Below, one piece after another: positions 61,766-64,000 of a stretch of DNA of 64,000 nt. The DNA lies in the NCBI RefSeq assembly GCF_013106755.1, contig NZ_WHPF01000007.1, forward strand, positions 186,001-250,000. The letters run 5' to 3'. The notes beneath the pieces are model-generated. The model saw only the letters and a program-made list of their open reading frames with translations. It was not told the origin of the DNA and searched no databases. The position numbers and the translations under genes are program-made. Origin of the DNA: Limnovirga soli. Lineage in GTDB: Bacteria; Bacteroidota; Bacteroidia; Chitinophagales; Chitinophagaceae. How positions within the stretch are numbered: position 1 is the first letter of the stretch; the number at the start of each line of letters is the position of its first letter.

Positions 61766-62545
61766 CTAAACAACTGTTGCAGCAGGGTGTTTAAGTTTGG
61801 TAAGGAATTGCTCTAAAATTTTATTAAACTCATCAGGTACTTCCATCATGGGAGCATGCCCGCAATTATCAATAAAAAATAATTCACTATGAGGGATGAG
61901 TGTATTAAATTCTTTGGCAACAAAAGGTGGAGTAATGGTATCATTATTACCCCATATAAGTAAGGTGGGCACTTTTATCTGGTTTAATTCTTCGCCCAGG
62001 TTATTGCGGATAGCGCTCTTAGCCAACGCAATAATTTTAATTACCTTAATGCGGTTATTACAAATATCATATACTTCATCTACCAGCTCTTTGGTGGCGG
62101 TTGCCGGGTTGTAAAAAGTAAGCTCAGTTTTGCGTCTTATATATTCATAGTCACCACGCTTTGGGTAACTATCGCCCATGCCATTTTCAAAAAGCCCTGA
62201 ACTACCCGTTAAAATAAGCGATTTTATCCGCTCAGGATGTTTTAACACATGCACCAGCGATACATGCCCCCCAAGGGAATTTCCCATCAGGTGTATATCC
62301 TTATAATCCCTTAACTCAATAAATTTTTGAACATGTTTTTCCAATCCACCTACCGATGTGTGGAATAAATCCAAATCAAATAAGGGCAAGAGAGGAACTA
62401 TTACCTTATACTTATGCCTGAAAAATTCAATAAGGTCCTTAAAGTTGCTTAATGCACCAAAAAGGCCGTGCAGCAATACCAAAGGTTCACCTTCGCCCTC
62501 TTCAATAAACTTAAATTTGTCTATTTGTTTAACCTCGTAATTCAT
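61766..62545 (-). CDS. Alpha/beta-hydrolase
   Basis: 259 residues. VLLHGLFGALSNFKDL carries the oxyanion-hole HG; GNSLGGHVSL the nucleophile Ser; WGNNDTITPP the Asp; DNCGHAPMMEVP the His. This is the typical esterase / C-C hydrolase-like fold of the MhpC type. No signal peptide, so it is cytoplasmic. First gene of the group hydrolase-CBS-BamA-like-nadK. Substrate unknown. Confidence 0.83.
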   Translation of the reverse strand: MNYEVKQIDKFKFIEEGEGEPLVLLHGLFGALSNFKDLIEFFRHKYKVIVPLLPLFDLDLFHTSVGGLEKHVQKFIELRDYKDIHLMGNSLGGHVSLVHVLKHPERIKSLILTGSSGLFENGMGDSYPKRGDYEYIRRKTELTFYNPATATKELVDEVYDICNNRIKVIKIIALAKSAIRNNLGEELNQIKVPTLLIWGNNDTITPPFVAKEFNTLIPHSELFFIDNCGHAPMMEVPDEFNKILEQFLTKLKHPAATVV

Positions 62546-62765
62546 CCGTTATTTTTTCCTGCAATAAAGAAAATGTATCAATCTGTACAAATATTATGAA
62601 TTGAATTGAAATAACCTGATTATCTCCAATTTAATTGTTCTTGTACTTTATCTGCTAAAATACCCATTTTTAACCTAATTCCCTATTATTTAATGCCTTG
62701 AAAATGATCTGTTTCTAAATATAATTGGTTTAATCAATTACTTATTTTTAAAAACAGGTACCCAT

Positions 62766-63563
62766 TTATGCAACTGTATTAATAAAGGGCTTTATCCTTT
62801 CCATTCGTTCCTGTGGCACAAAAAGCACATCCGAGCTGGCAATGGCTTCCAGGCTTAGCGTACTGCAATCATATAAGTTTAGCTTGTTTAACTGGTAGGC
62901 TTTATAGCCAAGACTGCTAAAATAATCCAGCATTACCGGCAACTGCTCACCCCAGGTTTCCAGCTGTACCAATGGTTTGTGTTTTTCTAAAACCGCCTTA
63001 ATTTCCGGGAAAACAACCGTTTCATACCCTTCGATATCGCATTTTATATAATCCACCTGTTCTAAACCAGCAAACACTTCACTGCCTTTTTTAATATCAC
63101 ATTCAAAAATAAGCTGATTGCTGCTAATGGAATCATTGTTTAAAATGGTTACTGTACCATGCCTTAAATACTGCAAATGCTGCAATAAGGGTGGCATGCC
63201 CAGTTTTACAGGCCCTCCATTGGTATCGCCCAATGCAAAAGGGTAAACAGTAATATTCTTGGAGGCCGGCAGGGCTTTTATTAATAATTCTCGGTATGGT
63301 TTTACCGGTTCTACGCTATATAATTTGCCGCTTGTGCCAATAATCTTACTAAAAATAATACTAAAATAACCCAGGTTGGCGCCAATATCAATCACTGTAT
63401 CAGTAGGTTGTACCAGGTTTTTTACAAAATAATGCCATTTATATTTTTCATCATTTTGCAAAGCCCCCGTTTTGTAACCAATAAAAAATACCTGTTGTAA
63501 CAGGCGTAAATAATTATTTAACCCAAGTATTTTATATAACCAGGCTTTTATTGAATCTACCAT
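62766..63563 (-). CDS. FkbM-family methyltransferase
   Basis: 265 residues. The SAM-binding motif is VIDIGANLGYFSIIFSKIIG (about 56-75), with YSVEPVKPYRELL next and VDYIKCDIEGYETVVFPEIKAVLE further on, which is the FkbM pattern (acidic residue after D-I-E-G). It O-methylates sugars or polyketides; in Bacteroidota it is often tied to surface polysaccharide. The upstream 220 bp up to the hydrolase start contains no feature I recognise. Monocistronic. Confidence 0.88.
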   Translation of the reverse strand: MVDSIKAWLYKILGLNNYLRLLQQVFFIGYKTGALQNDEKYKWHYFVKNLVQPTDTVIDIGANLGYFSIIFSKIIGTSGKLYSVEPVKPYRELLIKALPASKNITVYPFALGDTNGGPVKLGMPPLLQHLQYLRHGTVTILNNDSISSNQLIFECDIKKGSEVFAGLEQVDYIKCDIEGYETVVFPEIKAVLEKHKPLVQLETWGEQLPVMLDYFSSLGYKAYQLNKLNLYDCSTLSLEAIASSDVLFVPQERMERIKPFINTVA

Positions 63564-63673
63564 ACCACACTCTTTAGTAAAAAATTTCCCAAAGATGTAA
63601 CAAAGCTGCTAACAATACCTAAGAATTTTGGTTGTTTGTTTAGGTTAGTCTGTAAATAGTTGGTTTTTATTGG

Positions 63674-63880
63674 GTGGCCGGGCTGCCGGTAAGAAATTAA
63701 GCTTTACTTGCGTCGCACACTTGTACGGTAGAAACAGTGGCAGCTTTAAGTAAATGGCAGTTATTTTAGTAAGTCATATAAACTGGGAAAAGTGTTAAAC
63801 ATATTACAGGAATCTGCCATGATTGTCTGTTGCCATACAAGCGGAACGATGAACGTAATGCGACGCAACAGGCGATGCTA
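63674..63880. repeat. Inverted pair of the dispersed intergenic repeat
   Basis: Forward copy 63674-63728 (GGTGGCCGGGC arm, AAGCTTTAC, TTGCGTCGCACACTTGTAC) with GGTAGAAAC after it, as at 30.7 kb, and a decayed reverse copy 63850-63880 (AATGCGACGCAACAGGC). It fills most of the 371 bp gap between the FkbM and DUF255 genes. Confidence 0.85.
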
Positions 63881-63934
63881 TTTGCACCTCAGCCTGTAAC
63901 CATAATTATTAATTAATTACCTCAATGTATATAT

Positions 63935-64000
63935 ATGAGTGAAACTGCTTTTACCAACAGGTTAATACACGAAACCAGCCCTTACTTATTACAGCATGCC
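63935..64000 (+). CDS. DUF255 thioredoxin-domain protein, N-terminal fragment
   Basis: 22 codons before the window edge: NRLIHETSPYLLQHA at residues 8-22 is the conserved opening of the DUF255 / YyaL (spermatogenesis-associated protein 20-like) family, which has an N-terminal thioredoxin-like domain and a C-terminal helical barrel of unknown function. The ATG at 63935 fits the family start. The rest is outside the window. Confidence 0.8.
   Translation, partial: MSETAFTNRLIHETSPYLLQHA

Noticed and set aside
1-64000. CRISPR array, tRNA/rRNA genes, transposases, integrase
   Set aside because: Scanned for regularly spaced short repeats, TTCGANNC-type arms and recombinase or transposase motifs; the repeats seen are dispersed or gene-flanking and no such genes were found.

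Overview
This window is chromosome from a member of the Bacteroidota, most likely family Chitinophagaceae. The signs are gliding/type IX secretion genes (gldJ, porV, gldH), a protein with a T9SS C-terminal sorting domain, a TonB receptor followed by a DUF4249 lipoprotein, the DUF4292/DUF3857/DUF6569 families, and TAnnTTTG-type -7 promoters. No rRNA, tRNA, CRISPR array, transposase or integrase gene was found.

Layout. 0-7 kb: an edge-truncated polysaccharide deacetylase, a GH29 fucosidase, a DUF6569 protein, gltX, a B12-binding protein, an enoyl-CoA hydratase and a double PhnB/VOC protein. 7-12 kb (accessory zone A, minus strand): AT-rich small genes (MazF-type toxin-antitoxin pair, LRR lipoprotein, several unknown secreted or membrane proteins) separated by attC-like inverted-repeat junctions, with two group II intron 3' ends on the opposite strand. 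12-36.6 kb (core): Tat-exported oxidoreductase, paaZ, fabH-like gene, ggt, gldJ/porV (divergent), ispF-dut-DUF4292-M23-like cluster, two transglutaminase-fold proteins, rsmG-GT2, S9 peptidase, yicC-gldH. 36.8-44.8 kb (accessory zone B, plus strand): DUF1493 protein, a very large beta-propeller-type T9SS cargo, an RraB-TPR lipoprotein and small unknowns, with the same attC-like junction family. 44.9-64 kb (core): DUF1801, CPBP protease, TonB receptor/DUF4249 cluster, MG2-like protein, crotonase, AlkA-type glycosylase, RelA/SpoT, then a minus-strand group (hydrolase, CBS, BamA-like, nadK), an FkbM methyltransferase and an edge-truncated DUF255 protein.

Two repeat systems stand out. First, an intergenic repeat with core TTGCGTCGCACACTTGTAC occurs about 20 times, mostly just after stop codons and often as inverted pairs (REPIN-like), but is almost absent from zones A and B. 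Second, zones A and B are bounded by gene-flanking inverted repeats whose outer arms match within each gene unit, as in integron cassettes. A ~200 bp sequence is present in inverted orientation at about 11.8 kb and 36.9 kb, framing the 25 kb core block. I read zones A and B as two inverted pieces of a cassette array with no integrase in view. This is inference from sequence pattern and has not been tested.
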